From Arthrobacter sp. KBS0703 (GTDB lineage: Bacteria; Actinomycetota; Actinomycetes; Actinomycetales; Micrococcaceae): DNA of 64,000 nt. The stretch spans positions 3,782,001-3,846,000 of the forward strand of contig NZ_MVDG02000001.1 in assembly GCF_002008315.2 (NCBI RefSeq), read 5' to 3'. The position numbers and the translations under genes were made by a program. Under the pieces are notes generated by a model. The model made no database searches. It saw only the letters and a program-made list of their open reading frames with translations, and was not told where the DNA came from. Positions 27,506 through 35,990 of this stretch are shown here, piece after piece. Each line of letters starts with the position of its first letter. Positions within the stretch are counted from its first letter, which is position 1.

Positions 27506-28222
27506 CTAGACGTGCATCCGCGCCACGAAGCGGAACCGGTCGCCCCTGAAGACCGATTCCGTCCACTCAACGGCCCGGCCGTCGGGGTCGAGGCCGAGCC
27601 GGTGCACCAGCAGCATGGGCGCCCCCATTTCCACGTCCAGCAACCGGACCTCCTCGGGGCCGGCGAGCTTGGTCTCCACCGTATCCTCGACTTCGCTGAT
27701 GCGGATTCCGTAGTCTTCGCGCAGGGCCGAGTACAGCGATCCCCGGGCCTCCACCTTGCCTGCAAGATCCGGCAGGTCGCCCGCGAGGAACGCCGTTTCG
27801 TGGGCGAGCGGTTCGCCGTTGACCAGCCTGATGCGCTCCACCCGGTGCACGCCGGTGCCCGGTTCCACGGCCAGCCGCTTGGCGGTCACGGTATCCGCCG
27901 GCACCTCGCTGATGTCCAGGATCCGCGCGGAGGCGGTCATCCCCTGGCTTGCCGCGTCGTCGGTGAACGAGGTGAGCTGGCGGACGTGCGTCACCTTGGG
28001 CGGCGCGACGAACGTGCCCCTCCCCTGGGTGCGGTCGAGGCGGCCCTCCGCCACGAGTTCGCCGATCGCCTGCCGCACCGTGGTGCGGGACGTGCCGTAT
28101 TGCTCGGCGAGCGCCCGCTCCGTCGGAATCAGCGTTCCCGGGACCGCGTCCTCGATGAGGGTGAGGATCTGCTCCTTGAGTACGTAGTACTTGGGCAGCG
28201 CGGCAGCGGCGGGGGTCTCCAT
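27506..28222 (-). CDS. GntR/HutC-family regulator of amino-sugar genes (DasR/NagR-like)
   Basis: 238 residues. GntR winged helix (TERALAEQYGTSRTTVRQAIGEL near residues 35-57, then EGRLDRTQGRGTFV) and a C-terminal UTRA effector domain (RIRLVNGEPLAHETAFL, DTVETKLAGPEEVRLLDVE). DasR and NagR proteins of this build bind 16-bp dre sites and respond to glucosamine phosphates. Two such sites lie in the divergent promoter at 28240-28291, and the genes beyond are for N-acetylglucosamine use. Start at 28222. Confidence 0.9.
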   Translation of the reverse strand: METPAAAALPKYYVLKEQILTLIEDAVPGTLIPTERALAEQYGTSRTTVRQAIGELVAEGRLDRTQGRGTFVAPPKVTHVRQLTSFTDDAASQGMTASARILDISEVPADTVTAKRLAVEPGTGVHRVERIRLVNGEPLAHETAFLAGDLPDLAGKVEARGSLYSALREDYGIRISEVEDTVETKLAGPEEVRLLDVEMGAPMLLVHRLGLDPDGRAVEWTESVFRGDRFRFVARMHV

Positions 28223-28239
28223 GGATCCGATATTACCTA

Positions 28240-28291
28240 TTGACAGGAAAATTGGTCTACGCCAAAATAGGAGAAATTGGTTTATACCAAT
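28240..28291 (+). promoter_or_regulatory. nag promoter with two dre-like operators
   Basis: TTGACA at 28240-28245 with CAAAAT 17 bp downstream (28263-28268) make the promoter. ATTGGTCTACGCCAAA (28251-28266) covers the spacer and -10; ATTGGTTTATACCAAT (28276-28291), a perfect dyad, covers the likely start site. Both fit the TGGTCTAGACCA pattern of DasR/NagR sites. The 25-bp spacing places the sites about two and a half turns apart. Confidence 0.8.
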
Positions 28292-28348
28292 CCTCCGGGG
28301 CCCCGCCCCGGACACACTCCCCCACATTTCCCCACGCACAAGGACCCA

Positions 28349-29755
28349 ATGATGTCGTTCCTGCAAGACCTGCGCCAAACTCCCCGTCTCGGGCTTCTGG
28401 TCGGCGGCACCGCCGCGACCATCGGAATTATCTACGGCTACGACCTGTCGAATATTGCCGGCGCCCTGCTGTTCATCACCAAGGAATTCCAGCTCTCCAC
28501 CAGCCAGCAGGAGCTGGTGACCACCGCCGTCGTCATCGGCGAAGTGCTCGGTGCCGTCCTGGGCGGCTGGCTCGCGAACAAGATCGGCCGGAAGGCCTGC
28601 ATGGTGGGCGTCGCCGGAGCGTATGCCGTCTTCGCGGTGCTCAGTGCCCTCGCGGCCGACGTCCCGATGCTGCTCGTCGCACGCCTCCTGCTCGGCCTCA
28701 CCATCGGCATTTCGGTGGTTGTGGTGCCCGTCTTTGTGGCGGAATCTGCGCCCCCGAAGGTGCGCGGCGCCCTGCTCGTGGCCTATCAGGTGGCCACCGT
28801 CATCGGCATCATCGTCGGGTACCTCGCCGCCTACGCGCTGTCCGCATCCGAGAACTGGCGCCTGATGCTGGGCCTCGCCGCAGTTCCCGCCGTCGCGGTC
28901 CTTGCCGTCACGCTCCGCCTCCCGGACACCGCCCGGTGGTACATGATGCGCGGACGCAGGGAAGATGCCCGCCGCACGCTGTCCTCCATTGAACCCGACG
29001 CCGATGTGGACGCCGAACTGGCCGACATGCAGCGTGCCATCAGCGAGGAACGCGGCGGAGGCCTGCGGGAGATGCTGCGCTCCCCCTACCTCAAGGCGAC
29101 CGTCTTCGTCGTCGGCCTCGGCTTCTTCATCCAGATCACGGGCATCAACGCCGTGGTGTACTACAGCCCGCGGATCTTCGAGGCGATGGGCTTCACCGGC
29201 AACGCCGCGCTCCTCCTGCTGCCGGCGCTGGTCCAGGCGGCGTCGCTGGTTGCCGTCTTCGTATCGCTCTCGCTGGTGGACCGGGTGGGACGCCGGCCCA
29301 TCCTCCTCGGCGGCATCGGCATGATGATCGCCGCCAACGTCATCCTGGTGGGCGTATTCATGGCCGGACGTGACTTCGGCGGCGCCCTGACCGTCATCGG
29401 GTTCCTGGGAGTCCTGCTTTTCACTGTCGGCTTCACCTTCGGCTTCGGCGCGCTGGTCTGGGTCTACGCCGGCGAGTCCTTCCCCGCCCGGCTCCGCTCC
29501 CTGGGCGCCAGCGCCATGCTGACCTCGGACCTCGTGGCCAACGTGATTGTCGCGGCGTTCTTCCTCACCATGCTGCAGCGCCTGGGCGGCGCCGGCACCT
29601 TCGCCGTGTTCGGTGTGCTGGCCATCGCCGGATTCATCTTTGTCCACCGCCTCGCCCCGGAGACCAAGGGCCGGAACCTCGAGGAAATCCGCCACTACTG
29701 GGAAAACGGCGCCCGCTGGCCGGAAGCCACCGGCAGCAAGCCGGCGGCCAAGTGA
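28349..29755 (+). CDS. MFS sugar transporter, probable N-acetylglucosamine permease
   Basis: 468 residues, 12 predicted membrane helices, sugar-porter family: GGWLANKIGRK loop (D/R-G-R-R/K), VAESAPPKVRGALLVAYQV after helix 4 (PESPR-like region reads LPDTARWYMMRGR), VDRVGRRPILLGG, and FVHRLAPETKGRNLEEI at the C-terminus. ATG at 28349 after AAGGA. It is the first gene after the dre operators and overlaps the kinase gene (TGATG), so it is probably the importer for the N-acetylglucosamine pathway; substrate is inferred. Confidence 0.88.
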   Translation: MMSFLQDLRQTPRLGLLVGGTAATIGIIYGYDLSNIAGALLFITKEFQLSTSQQELVTTAVVIGEVLGAVLGGWLANKIGRKACMVGVAGAYAVFAVLSALAADVPMLLVARLLLGLTIGISVVVVPVFVAESAPPKVRGALLVAYQVATVIGIIVGYLAAYALSASENWRLMLGLAAVPAVAVLAVTLRLPDTARWYMMRGRREDARRTLSSIEPDADVDAELADMQRAISEERGGGLREMLRSPYLKATVFVVGLGFFIQITGINAVVYYSPRIFEAMGFTGNAALLLLPALVQAASLVAVFVSLSLVDRVGRRPILLGGIGMMIAANVILVGVFMAGRDFGGALTVIGFLGVLLFTVGFTFGFGALVWVYAGESFPARLRSLGASAMLTSDLVANVIVAAFFLTMLQRLGGAGTFAVFGVLAIAGFIFVHRLAPETKGRNLEEIRHYWENGARWPEATGSKPAAK

Positions 29756-30708
29756 TGCGGGTCCTGGGCCTGGATATCGGCGGCTCCAAGACCCACGCCA
29801 TTCTTACCGACGGCGGCGGCGCCAGCGTCGCCGAGTGCACGGCGGGCAGCGCGAACATCGCCTCCGTCGGGCACGAGGCAGCAGCCTCGGCACTGGACGA
29901 GATCGCCGGCCGGCTCGGCGCGGGAAACCGTACCAGCCACGGAATACACGCCGTCTTCGCCGGTGCAGCCGGGGCGGACACGCGCGACGGCCGGGACCGC
30001 CTGGCCGCCCTGCTGTCCCGCCGGTTTCCCGGCGCACGGATCCGCGTGGTCCATGACACCCGCATCATCCTCGCCGCCGGAGGGCTCGACGCCCGGCACG
30101 GTGCTCATCTCCGGCACCGGCTCCGCGGCCTGGGCACGGACCGGCGAAGGCCGCGAGGCCAGGGCAGGCGGCTGGGGATACCTGCTGGGCGACGAGGGCA
30201 GCGGTTACGCGGTGGCCCGCAGTGCGGTCCGCAACGCTCTCTCGGAGCACGACGGCGGCCTGCCCGCCGGGCCGCTGACCGCCCAGCTTCTGAAACGGAC
30301 CGGTGCTGCTGAGCCCGCGGACCTGCTGGACCTGTTCTACCGGAACCCGGAGCGCCGGTACTGGGCCGGCCTGGCCGGAGCGGTCTTCGATCTTGCGGCC
30401 CGGGGCGACCGGGCCGGCGCCGCGATCGTCGACGACGCCGCCCGGTACCTGTCCGGTCTCGCCGCCGCGGTCAGCGAGAGGCTGGGCACCGTCCCCGCCG
30501 CGCCCGGGCACGCCGGTCCGCCCGTCCTGCTGGCCGGCGGGATGCTGGTCAACCAGCCGGTCCTGGCCGGCCGGGTCAGGGAGCTTCTAGGAGAACGCGG
30601 CATGGCCGACGTGCGGGTGCTGGACCGGGCCCCGCCTGGGGCGCCGTGAAACTGGCCCTCGACGACGTCGCCGCGCCAGCCCACCAGCACCGCCCCGTCC
30701 CGGCCTGA
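29755..30708 (+). pseudogene. nagK: N-acetylglucosamine kinase (BadF/BadG family), frameshifted in this sequence
   Basis: The ATG overlaps the transporter stop. MRVLGLDIGGSKTHAILTDG is the ATP-binding phosphate 1 motif, and IHAVFAGAAGADTRDGRDRL follows. Near 30085 the frame moves; the next frame continues GTVLISGTGSAAWARTG (phosphate 2), GGWGYLLGDEGSGYAVARSA and PPVLLAGGMLVNQPVLAG. Near 30630 it moves again and reads WGAVKLALDDVAAPAH to a stop at 30708. Total about 315 residues, normal for this kinase. Both shifts are single-base and leave conserved blocks in order, so the enzyme is probably intact in the organism. Confidence 0.8.
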
Positions 30709-30773
30709 ACACCCTGCCCCTTCTGTTTCCCGCTTCAAAAGCACCCACCCCCAAGCCCCTTTCGAGGAGACAC

Positions 30774-31864
30774 ATGACAACGCCGAACACCACCCTTGCC
30801 GCAGCCGGCGCCGCCACCCAGCCTCCCGGCGTGCTGATGGCCGCCGAAATCCTCGAGCAGCCAGAGGCCCTCGCCCGGCAGCTCGACCACGGCCGCCCCG
30901 AGATCCGCCGCCTGGCCGCCGTCCTTCGGGACGCGGACATCCGGTACGTCCTCCTGGCCGCCAGGGGCACGAGCGACCACGCCGCCCTGTACGCGAAGTA
31001 CCTCATCGAGACCGTCCTGGGCCTGCCGGCAGGGCTCGCGTCGCCGTCGAGCCTTACCGTGTACCGCGCGGAACCCAAGATGGACGGGGTCCTCTGGCTG
31101 GCCGTGAGCCAGTCGGGCGGATCCCCGACCTGGTGGACTCCACCGCCGCGGCCGCCCGCGGCGGCGCGCTCACCGTTGCGGTGACCAATGCGCCGTCCTC
31201 GCCCCTGGCGGCGCGGCCCGGCACCACCTGGACATTCTGGCCGGGCCGGAGCGTGCCGTGGCCGCCACCAAGAGTTACACCTCCCAGCTGCTGGCGCTCT
31301 GGCTGCTCATCGACGCCTGGGCGGCGGTGCCGGGACCGATGCGCTGGCCCTGCCCGGCCACGCGGCGGATGTTTTGGCCAGACCGGAGATACTGGAGGTG
31401 GCAGACCGCTACCGCTACGTGAACCACATCATCACCACCGGGCGCGGATTCTCATATCCCACCGCACGGGAGGCGGCGTTGAAACTGATGGAAACGTCCT
31501 ATCTGGCCGCCCATGCCTTTTCCGGAGCCGATCTCCTGCACGGACCGTTCGCGATGATCGACGAGGACCGTCCCGTCATCGCGATCGCCTCCCCGGGCGC
31601 CGGCGGACGCGCCCTGCAGCCGGTGCTGGAGCGCCTGGCGGCGCGCGGGGCCGACGTCTGCCTGGTGGGCGACCCCGCGGCGGCCCGCCCGCAGAACCAT
31701 GTGGTGCCCCTCCCGGCCGTCAGCGAACGGCTCGCTCCGGTCCTCGAGATACTGCCGCTGCAGCGCCTGGCCCACGCCATGGCAGCGGCCCTGTCTCTTA
31801 TACACATCTAGATGTGTATAAGAGACAGCCCCGGGGCCTGCGCAAGATCACGGAAACCTGGTGA
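30774..31864 (+). pseudogene. SIS-domain glucosamine-6-phosphate deaminase (NagB-II-like), broken by three frameshifts and an adapter
   Basis: ATG at 30774 after CGAGGAGAC. Two SIS domains without a glutaminase domain, as in NagB-II: YVLLAARGTSDHAALYAKYL, then LAVSQSGGSPDLVD across a missing G near 31126, AVAATKSYTSQLLALWLLID after a shift near 31215, and GRGFSYPTAREAALKLMETS with AFSGADLLHGPFAMIDEDRP after a missing G near 31322. Each of the three shifts is consistent with loss of one base. The adapter at 31791-31828 then replaces a few codons; PRGLRKITETW, the typical C-terminus, follows and stops at 31864. It would convert glucosamine 6-phosphate to fructose 6-phosphate and ammonia after NagA. 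Confidence 0.82.
31791..31828. other. Nextera mate-pair junction adapter (library artefact)
   Basis: Full 38-bp head-to-head mosaic-end junction. The SIS gene reads up to it (LPLQRLAHAMAAA) and resumes after it (PRGLRKITETW) in the same direction, so only a handful of codons are missing. Confidence 0.97.
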
Positions 31865-33000
31865 GTCCGACGCTCATCTCGGCCGCCCGGGTGATCACGC
31901 CCGAGGCTGTCCTCGAGCCGGGCTGGGTGGAAGTCCGGTCAGGCCGCATCAGCGCCGCGGGCAGCGGGACCCCGCCCCGCGAACCAGACGCCAGCTATCC
32001 GGACGGGACACTGGCCCCCGGCTTCATTGACGCCCACATCCACGGCGGCGGCGGCTTCAGCTTCAATGACGCTGATCCCGCGGCCGCCGCGGTCCGGATC
32101 GCCGCAGTGCACCGTGAGCACGGGACCACCACGCTCATGGCGAGCCTCGTCACAGCCTCCCTGGAGCACCTTGAGGCCGCGGTGGCGGCGCTGGCGGACC
32201 TGGTGGAAGAGGGCGTGCTGGCGGGAATCCACCTGGAAGGACCCTGGCTCAGCCCGTACCACCGGGGCGCGCACACCAAGAGCCTGCTGCGGACCCCGGA
32301 CCCGGCCAGCATCGACCGGCTCATGCTGGCCGGCCGGGGCACGATCAAAATGGTCACCATCGCCCCTGAGCTGGAAGGCGGCCTCGCGGCCATCCGGCAG
32401 ATCACCGGCTACGGCGCGGTGGCCGCCGTCGGGCATACCGGCGCCGACTATGACCTGGCCCGCCAGGCGATCGCGGCGGGCGCCACTGCCGGGACGCACG
32501 TGTTTAACGCGATGCGGTCACTCCACCACCGCGAACCCGGGCCTGCCCTGGCGCTGCTGGAGGACCCGGCAGTTTTCGCCGAGGTGATAGCCGACGGCGT
32601 GCACCTGCACCCGTCACTGGTCCGCTTCATCGCGGGCAGCCCGGCCCGGGCCGTTTTTGTCACGGATGCCATGGCGGCGGCGTGCGCCCACGAGGGAACG
32701 TATGATCTCGGCGGGCTCGAGGTCCGGGTGGCCGACGGCGAGGCCCGGCTGGTCAGCAACGGCGCCATCGCCGGCAGCATCCTCACGCTCGATGCCGCAG
32801 TGCGGCACGCGGTCCGTCACGCGGGCATCCCGCTCGCCGACGCAGTCCGCGCAGCCACGCAGAATCCGGCGGACATGCTGGGGCTAACCGACGTCGGCCG
32901 GATTAGGCAGGGCCTGCGTGCGGATCTGGTGGTTCTCGGCGGGGACCTCGAGGTTGCGGCGGTCATGAAGGCCGGGGAATGGTTCCAGCCCGCTAGTTGA
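31861..33000 (+). CDS. nagA: N-acetylglucosamine-6-phosphate deacetylase
   Basis: 379 residues of the amidohydrolase superfamily. DAHIHGGGGFSFND carries His59 and His61, GIHLEGPWLSP the metal ligand Glu126, AAVGHTGADYD His192, AGTHVFNAMRSLHHREPG His213 and the substrate loop, and AVFVTDAMAA the catalytic Asp. It removes acetate from GlcNAc-6-P to give glucosamine 6-phosphate. GTG start at 31861 overlaps the SIS-gene stop by four bases. Last gene of the nag operon and convergent with the phosphatase gene. Confidence 0.95.
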   Translation: MSPTLISAARVITPEAVLEPGWVEVRSGRISAAGSGTPPREPDASYPDGTLAPGFIDAHIHGGGGFSFNDADPAAAAVRIAAVHREHGTTTLMASLVTASLEHLEAAVAALADLVEEGVLAGIHLEGPWLSPYHRGAHTKSLLRTPDPASIDRLMLAGRGTIKMVTIAPELEGGLAAIRQITGYGAVAAVGHTGADYDLARQAIAAGATAGTHVFNAMRSLHHREPGPALALLEDPAVFAEVIADGVHLHPSLVRFIAGSPARAVFVTDAMAAACAHEGTYDLGGLEVRVADGEARLVSNGAIAGSILTLDAAVRHAVRHAGIPLADAVRAATQNPADMLGLTDVGRIRQGLRADLVVLGGDLEVAAVMKAGEWFQPAS

Positions 33001-33010
33001 GCCCACCGGG

Positions 33011-33598
33011 TCAGACCTCGACGGCGGCCGCTACCCGCTCGCCGTTGAAGTATTCCAGCTCCCAGCCGTCAACAGCATGGTGGTGGGCCAGGTTGAGCAC
33101 GGCGTTGTCGATGCTCTGCAGGGTGCGGCCGATGGCGAGGCCGAGGCTCACCCGGAGGAGCGTGCCGTGGGCGACGACCAGGACGCGGCGGCCGCGGAAC
33201 TCCTCGGCCAATGCTTCCAGCGCGGCCAACCCGCGAGAGGCCGCCGCGTCCTCGCTTTCTGCGCCGCGGAAACCGCCATCAGGCGTGCGCAGTGCTTCCA
33301 GTTCAGGGCCGGCCTGCAGGCCCTCCGCGGGTCCGAAGCTACGCTCGGCGAGCTCGGGCACGCGCCGGTCAACGCTGAGCCCCAGCCCGGCGGCAATCAG
33401 GTTGGCGGTCTCGGCGGCACGGCTCAGCGGCGAGGACACGACGGCGTCCCACTGGTAGTCCTGCAGGACGGCGACGGCGTCGCGGGCCTGGCCGCGGCCG
33501 ACGTCGTTCAGCGGAATGTCCGTGGATCCCTGCAGCCGGCGCTGCGCGTTCCAGTCTGTCTGGCCATGGCGGACAAGGGCTAGCGTCGTAAAGGTCAT
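33011..33598 (-). CDS. Histidine phosphatase (phosphoglycerate-mutase-like)
   Basis: 195 residues. LALVRHGQTDWNAQRRLQG is the phosphohistidine motif, SSPLSRAAETANLIAAGLG the arginine segment, and VLVVAHGTLLRVSLGLAIG the second histidine. The single-domain family includes cofactor-dependent mutases and many sugar- or nucleotide-phosphate phosphatases; the substrate cannot be told. Start could be three codons further upstream (33607). Stops ten bases from the nagA stop, convergent. Confidence 0.88.
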   Translation of the reverse strand: MTFTTLALVRHGQTDWNAQRRLQGSTDIPLNDVGRGQARDAVAVLQDYQWDAVVSSPLSRAAETANLIAAGLGLSVDRRVPELAERSFGPAEGLQAGPELEALRTPDGGFRGAESEDAAASRGLAALEALAEEFRGRRVLVVAHGTLLRVSLGLAIGRTLQSIDNAVLNLAHHHAVDGWELEYFNGERVAAAVEV

Positions 33599-33667
33599 GC
33601 CTTCCATTGTCCGTTACAGCGGGGAACGGGCCGTCCAGGCGAACGGCACCAGAACCGTGCGGCCGAA

Positions 33668-33880
33668 TCAGGACACGCCGGAGAGAACCCCGTCGATCCG
33701 GGAAAGCAGGCCCGGCCACCCGTTGCCCATGCCCTCGAAGGCCTGCTGGCCCATGGGAGTGTCGAGCCGAAAGCCCTGGTGTTCAAGGTGCGGGACGGTC
33801 CCGTCCTCGGCCGCCTCGAGCCGCCACGTCACGGTGGTGTCTAGCTGGCCCTCGGAGAACAGGAAACTGATCAGCGCGCC
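33668..33880 (-). pseudogene. SRPBCC/AHSA1-domain protein, C-terminal fragment
   Basis: Reads LISFLFSEGQLDTTVTWRLE, then HQGFRLDTPMGQQAFEGMGN and GWPGLLSRI before a stop at 33668. This is the second half of an activator-of-Hsp90-like START-fold protein. The N-terminal half is missing and there is no start codon; upstream DNA belongs to an ArsR remnant in another frame. The two families normally lie side by side as whole genes, so an internal deletion has probably fused them. Confidence 0.65.
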
Positions 33881-34020
33881 GGGTTGGCCAGCGCGTCGAC
33901 TCGCTGGGTCCAGTAGTGCTCGAAGTGCTTCACCCAGCCGCCGACCTCCGCGAGACCCGCGGCCCGGATGTGGTAAGGCCGTTGGCGTCCGCGCCGGGCC
34001 GGCCGGACTTTGCGCGCATC
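33871..34020 (-). pseudogene. ArsR-family regulator, C-terminal fragment
   Basis: Reads ARRGRQRPYHIRAAGLAEVG then GWVKHFEHYWTQRVDALANP to a TGA at 33871. This is the end of an ArsR winged-helix regulator (the wing and the closing helix that carries a W-x5-RLD-like pattern). The DNA-recognition helices are absent; at about 34020 the sequence passes into an unrelated reading frame. It overlaps the SRPBCC fragment by ten bases, as ArsR/SRPBCC gene pairs often do. Confidence 0.55.
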
Positions 34021-34367
34021 AGACGGCGTCGGTCGGGGCGGCGCGGTGATCTACCTCGGCATTGAGCTCGTCGATCCGATCAAGCGCGGCGTTCAGATGC
34101 TCGACCATCGCCCACCAGGCTGGATGCTCCTTTCGGATGCTTTCGAGCGTGGCGCCTGTGGATGTGAGCGCGGCGAGATCGAAAGTCAGAACAGCGGATG
34201 CCTTGGCCGCTTCGACGGATGCCCGGTGTATTGCGTCCTCACGCTCCGGCCCCGGCACCAGGCGAAACGCGGCCCCGAAAGCCTCAGATGCTGACGCGTC
34301 GCCATCCGCCAGCCCAAGAGCGGCCTCCTGTCGAGTGTCGAGTCGTTACCGCTTCAGAATCAGCCAT
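34019..34367 (-). pseudogene. Hypothetical protein, probably frameshifted
   Basis: From an ATG at 34367 the frame reads MADSEAVTTR; a one-base shift near 34345 leads into LDTRQEAALGLADGDASASE, then VEAAKASAVLTFDLAALTST and HPAWWAMVEHLNAALDRIDE to a stop at 34019. The shorter intact frame (GTG 34258) is 79 residues. It is helical and soluble, with no family I know. Either a small live gene or more debris of the 33.7-34.4 kb patch. Confidence 0.35.
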
Positions 34368-34418
34368 GACACCAAGTGCGCCCCCTGGTTGACCTGCCGC
34401 ACGATCAGGAGGGCACAG

Positions 34419-34452
34419 CAGCGGCCCAGCCTCGCTGAGGTCTGGGCCGCTG
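34419..34452 (-). terminator. Terminator hairpin after the MFS gene
   Basis: CAGCGGCCCAG (34419-34429) pairs with CTGGGCCGCTG (34442-34452), 11 bp with a 12-base loop, about 28 bases beyond the stop of the minus-strand transporter gene. No clear U-tract. Confidence 0.6.
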
Positions 34453-34480
34453 TGGTGCCGTACTTGTGTGCTGCTGCCGG

Positions 34481-35878
34481 TTAGGGCGAGAGCTCTTCGA
34501 GGACGCGGCCCTTGGTTTCGATGGCGAAGACGATGGTGATGAGGCCTCCGATGAGGGCGACGGCCGCGAACACGGTGAAGACGTAGCTGACGCCGAAGTT
34601 GTCGACGATCCATCCGACGAGGAGCGGTCCGACGGCGGACCCCGCGCGCAGCCATGCACTGCCGAAGCCGGTGCCGATGGCACGGAGCCGGGTCGGGTAG
34701 AGCTCGGCGGAGTAGAGGTACAGCGAGAACGAAATTGTCTGCAGAATGGCGTAGGCGACGCTGGCGAACACAACGACCTGCGTCGCTGAGACGGCTCCCA
34801 GGGCCGTGAGGATGATGAGGGGAACGGTGGAGGCGAGGAAGGCCACGGAATACCAGCGCTTGCGGCCGACCCGGTCGATGAGCAGGGCGCAGAGGATCGA
34901 AGCGATCACACCGACAGCCGACGTTACCCAGCCGTAGGCGAGGCTGGTCTGCAGTGGCAGGTTGAAGGTCTGCTTGTACAGTGTGGGCAGCCAGGTGATG
35001 AGTCCGTTGTTGACCATGTAGACGCAGATCCACAGGAACCAGATGGTGAAGGTGCGTTTGCGGTAGATGCCTTTGAAGAGTTCACGCCAGTCGGAGCGGG
35101 CGGTGGCCTTGGGGTCCACCGGCCGTACTACGGGTTCGGGCAGGGCGGCCCCGGCTTTGAGTGCTTCGTTTTCGAGCATGCTGACGACGGCGTCGGCCTT
35201 CTTGACGCGTCCGGTGGAGGCGAGCCAGCGGGGAGACTCGGGCATCAGCGCCCGCATGGGGATGGTGAGTACCGCGGGGATGAGACCGACGATGAACATG
35301 GCTTTCCAGCCGAAGACCGGTACCAGCAAGTAGCCGGCGATGCCTGCAAACATGAGGCCGACAGGGAAGATCACCTCGTAGAGGAGGAAGAACCGGCCGC
35401 GTTTTTTGGCCCCGATGAATTCGTTGATGTAGGCGCTGGCGACGGGCACTTCGCCACCGGTGCCGATTCCTTGGAGGAAGCGGAAGACGATCATGGCCCA
35501 TGCGCCCCAGGCGAAGAGGCAGGCGATGTCCATGGTGACAAACAGCAGGATGGTGATGAGCAGGACGGGCAGCCGTCCGATCCTCTCTGCCAGGTGCCCG
35601 AAGAAGAGGGAGCCAAAGATCTGGCCGACGTAGCCGGCTGAGAGGATCATTCCGATCTCGCCAGCGCTGAGGTGCCATTCGGCCGCGAGCTGGGGCATCG
35701 CGAAGGCGATGGCCAGGACCGTGTAGGCGTCGAAAAAGGTTGCTGACCCGATGATGATGCGGATGAGGGTCAGGCGTCGCGTGACCGGGAGCCGTTCGAG
35801 CCTGGCTACGAGCTGCGCGTTGATTCTGGCGGCGTCCGGGCCGCTGGGGATGGTTGCGGTGCTGTTCGGCTCGCGCAT
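34481..35878 (-). CDS. MFS transporter, metabolite:H+ symporter type
   Basis: 465 residues, 12 helices. GHLAERIGRLPVLLITILLF and LLIDRVGRKRWYSVAFLAS are the two conserved MFS loops; FRFLQGIGTGGEVPVASAYI follows the helix-4 pattern and LMPESPRWLASTGRVKKADA the central loop. FAIETKGRVLEELSP closes the protein. The start at 35878 follows GGAGG; upstream in-frame codons would run into the terminator of the preceding gene. It lies behind a DapA-family lyase gene and near a LacI regulator, so it probably imports a sugar acid or similar carboxylate; inferred. Confidence 0.88.
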   Translation of the reverse strand: MREPNSTATIPSGPDAARINAQLVARLERLPVTRRLTLIRIIIGSATFFDAYTVLAIAFAMPQLAAEWHLSAGEIGMILSAGYVGQIFGSLFFGHLAERIGRLPVLLITILLFVTMDIACLFAWGAWAMIVFRFLQGIGTGGEVPVASAYINEFIGAKKRGRFFLLYEVIFPVGLMFAGIAGYLLVPVFGWKAMFIVGLIPAVLTIPMRALMPESPRWLASTGRVKKADAVVSMLENEALKAGAALPEPVVRPVDPKATARSDWRELFKGIYRKRTFTIWFLWICVYMVNNGLITWLPTLYKQTFNLPLQTSLAYGWVTSAVGVIASILCALLIDRVGRKRWYSVAFLASTVPLIILTALGAVSATQVVVFASVAYAILQTISFSLYLYSAELYPTRLRAIGTGFGSAWLRAGSAVGPLLVGWIVDNFGVSYVFTVFAAVALIGGLITIVFAIETKGRVLEELSP

Positions 35879-35946
35879 TGCGAGTCCTCCTTCTCCAGCT
35901 GCGGTGCTGGGGTCCTCATTGACCAAGAGTGGAGTGAAAGTTTTGG

Positions 35947-35979
35947 AAAGGATGGCGGGCGGACGGCCCGCCATCCTTT
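35947..35979 (-). terminator. Terminator between the DapA-like and MFS genes
   Basis: AAAGGATGGCGGGC (35947-35960) and GCCCGCCATCCTTT (35966-35979) form a perfect 14-bp stem with a 5-base loop, 12 bases past the stop of the lyase gene. Read on the minus strand it ends in CTTTCC. It should reduce read-through from the lyase gene into the transporter gene. Confidence 0.75.
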
Positions 35980-35990
35980 GGATCCGGGGA

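Noticed and set aside
27506..29695. Very long minus-strand open frame (729 codons) across the GntR and MFS genes
   Set aside because: Only the part from 28222 down is the GntR protein. The remainder is the antisense of the MFS gene, with His/Glu/Gly-rich low-complexity translation.
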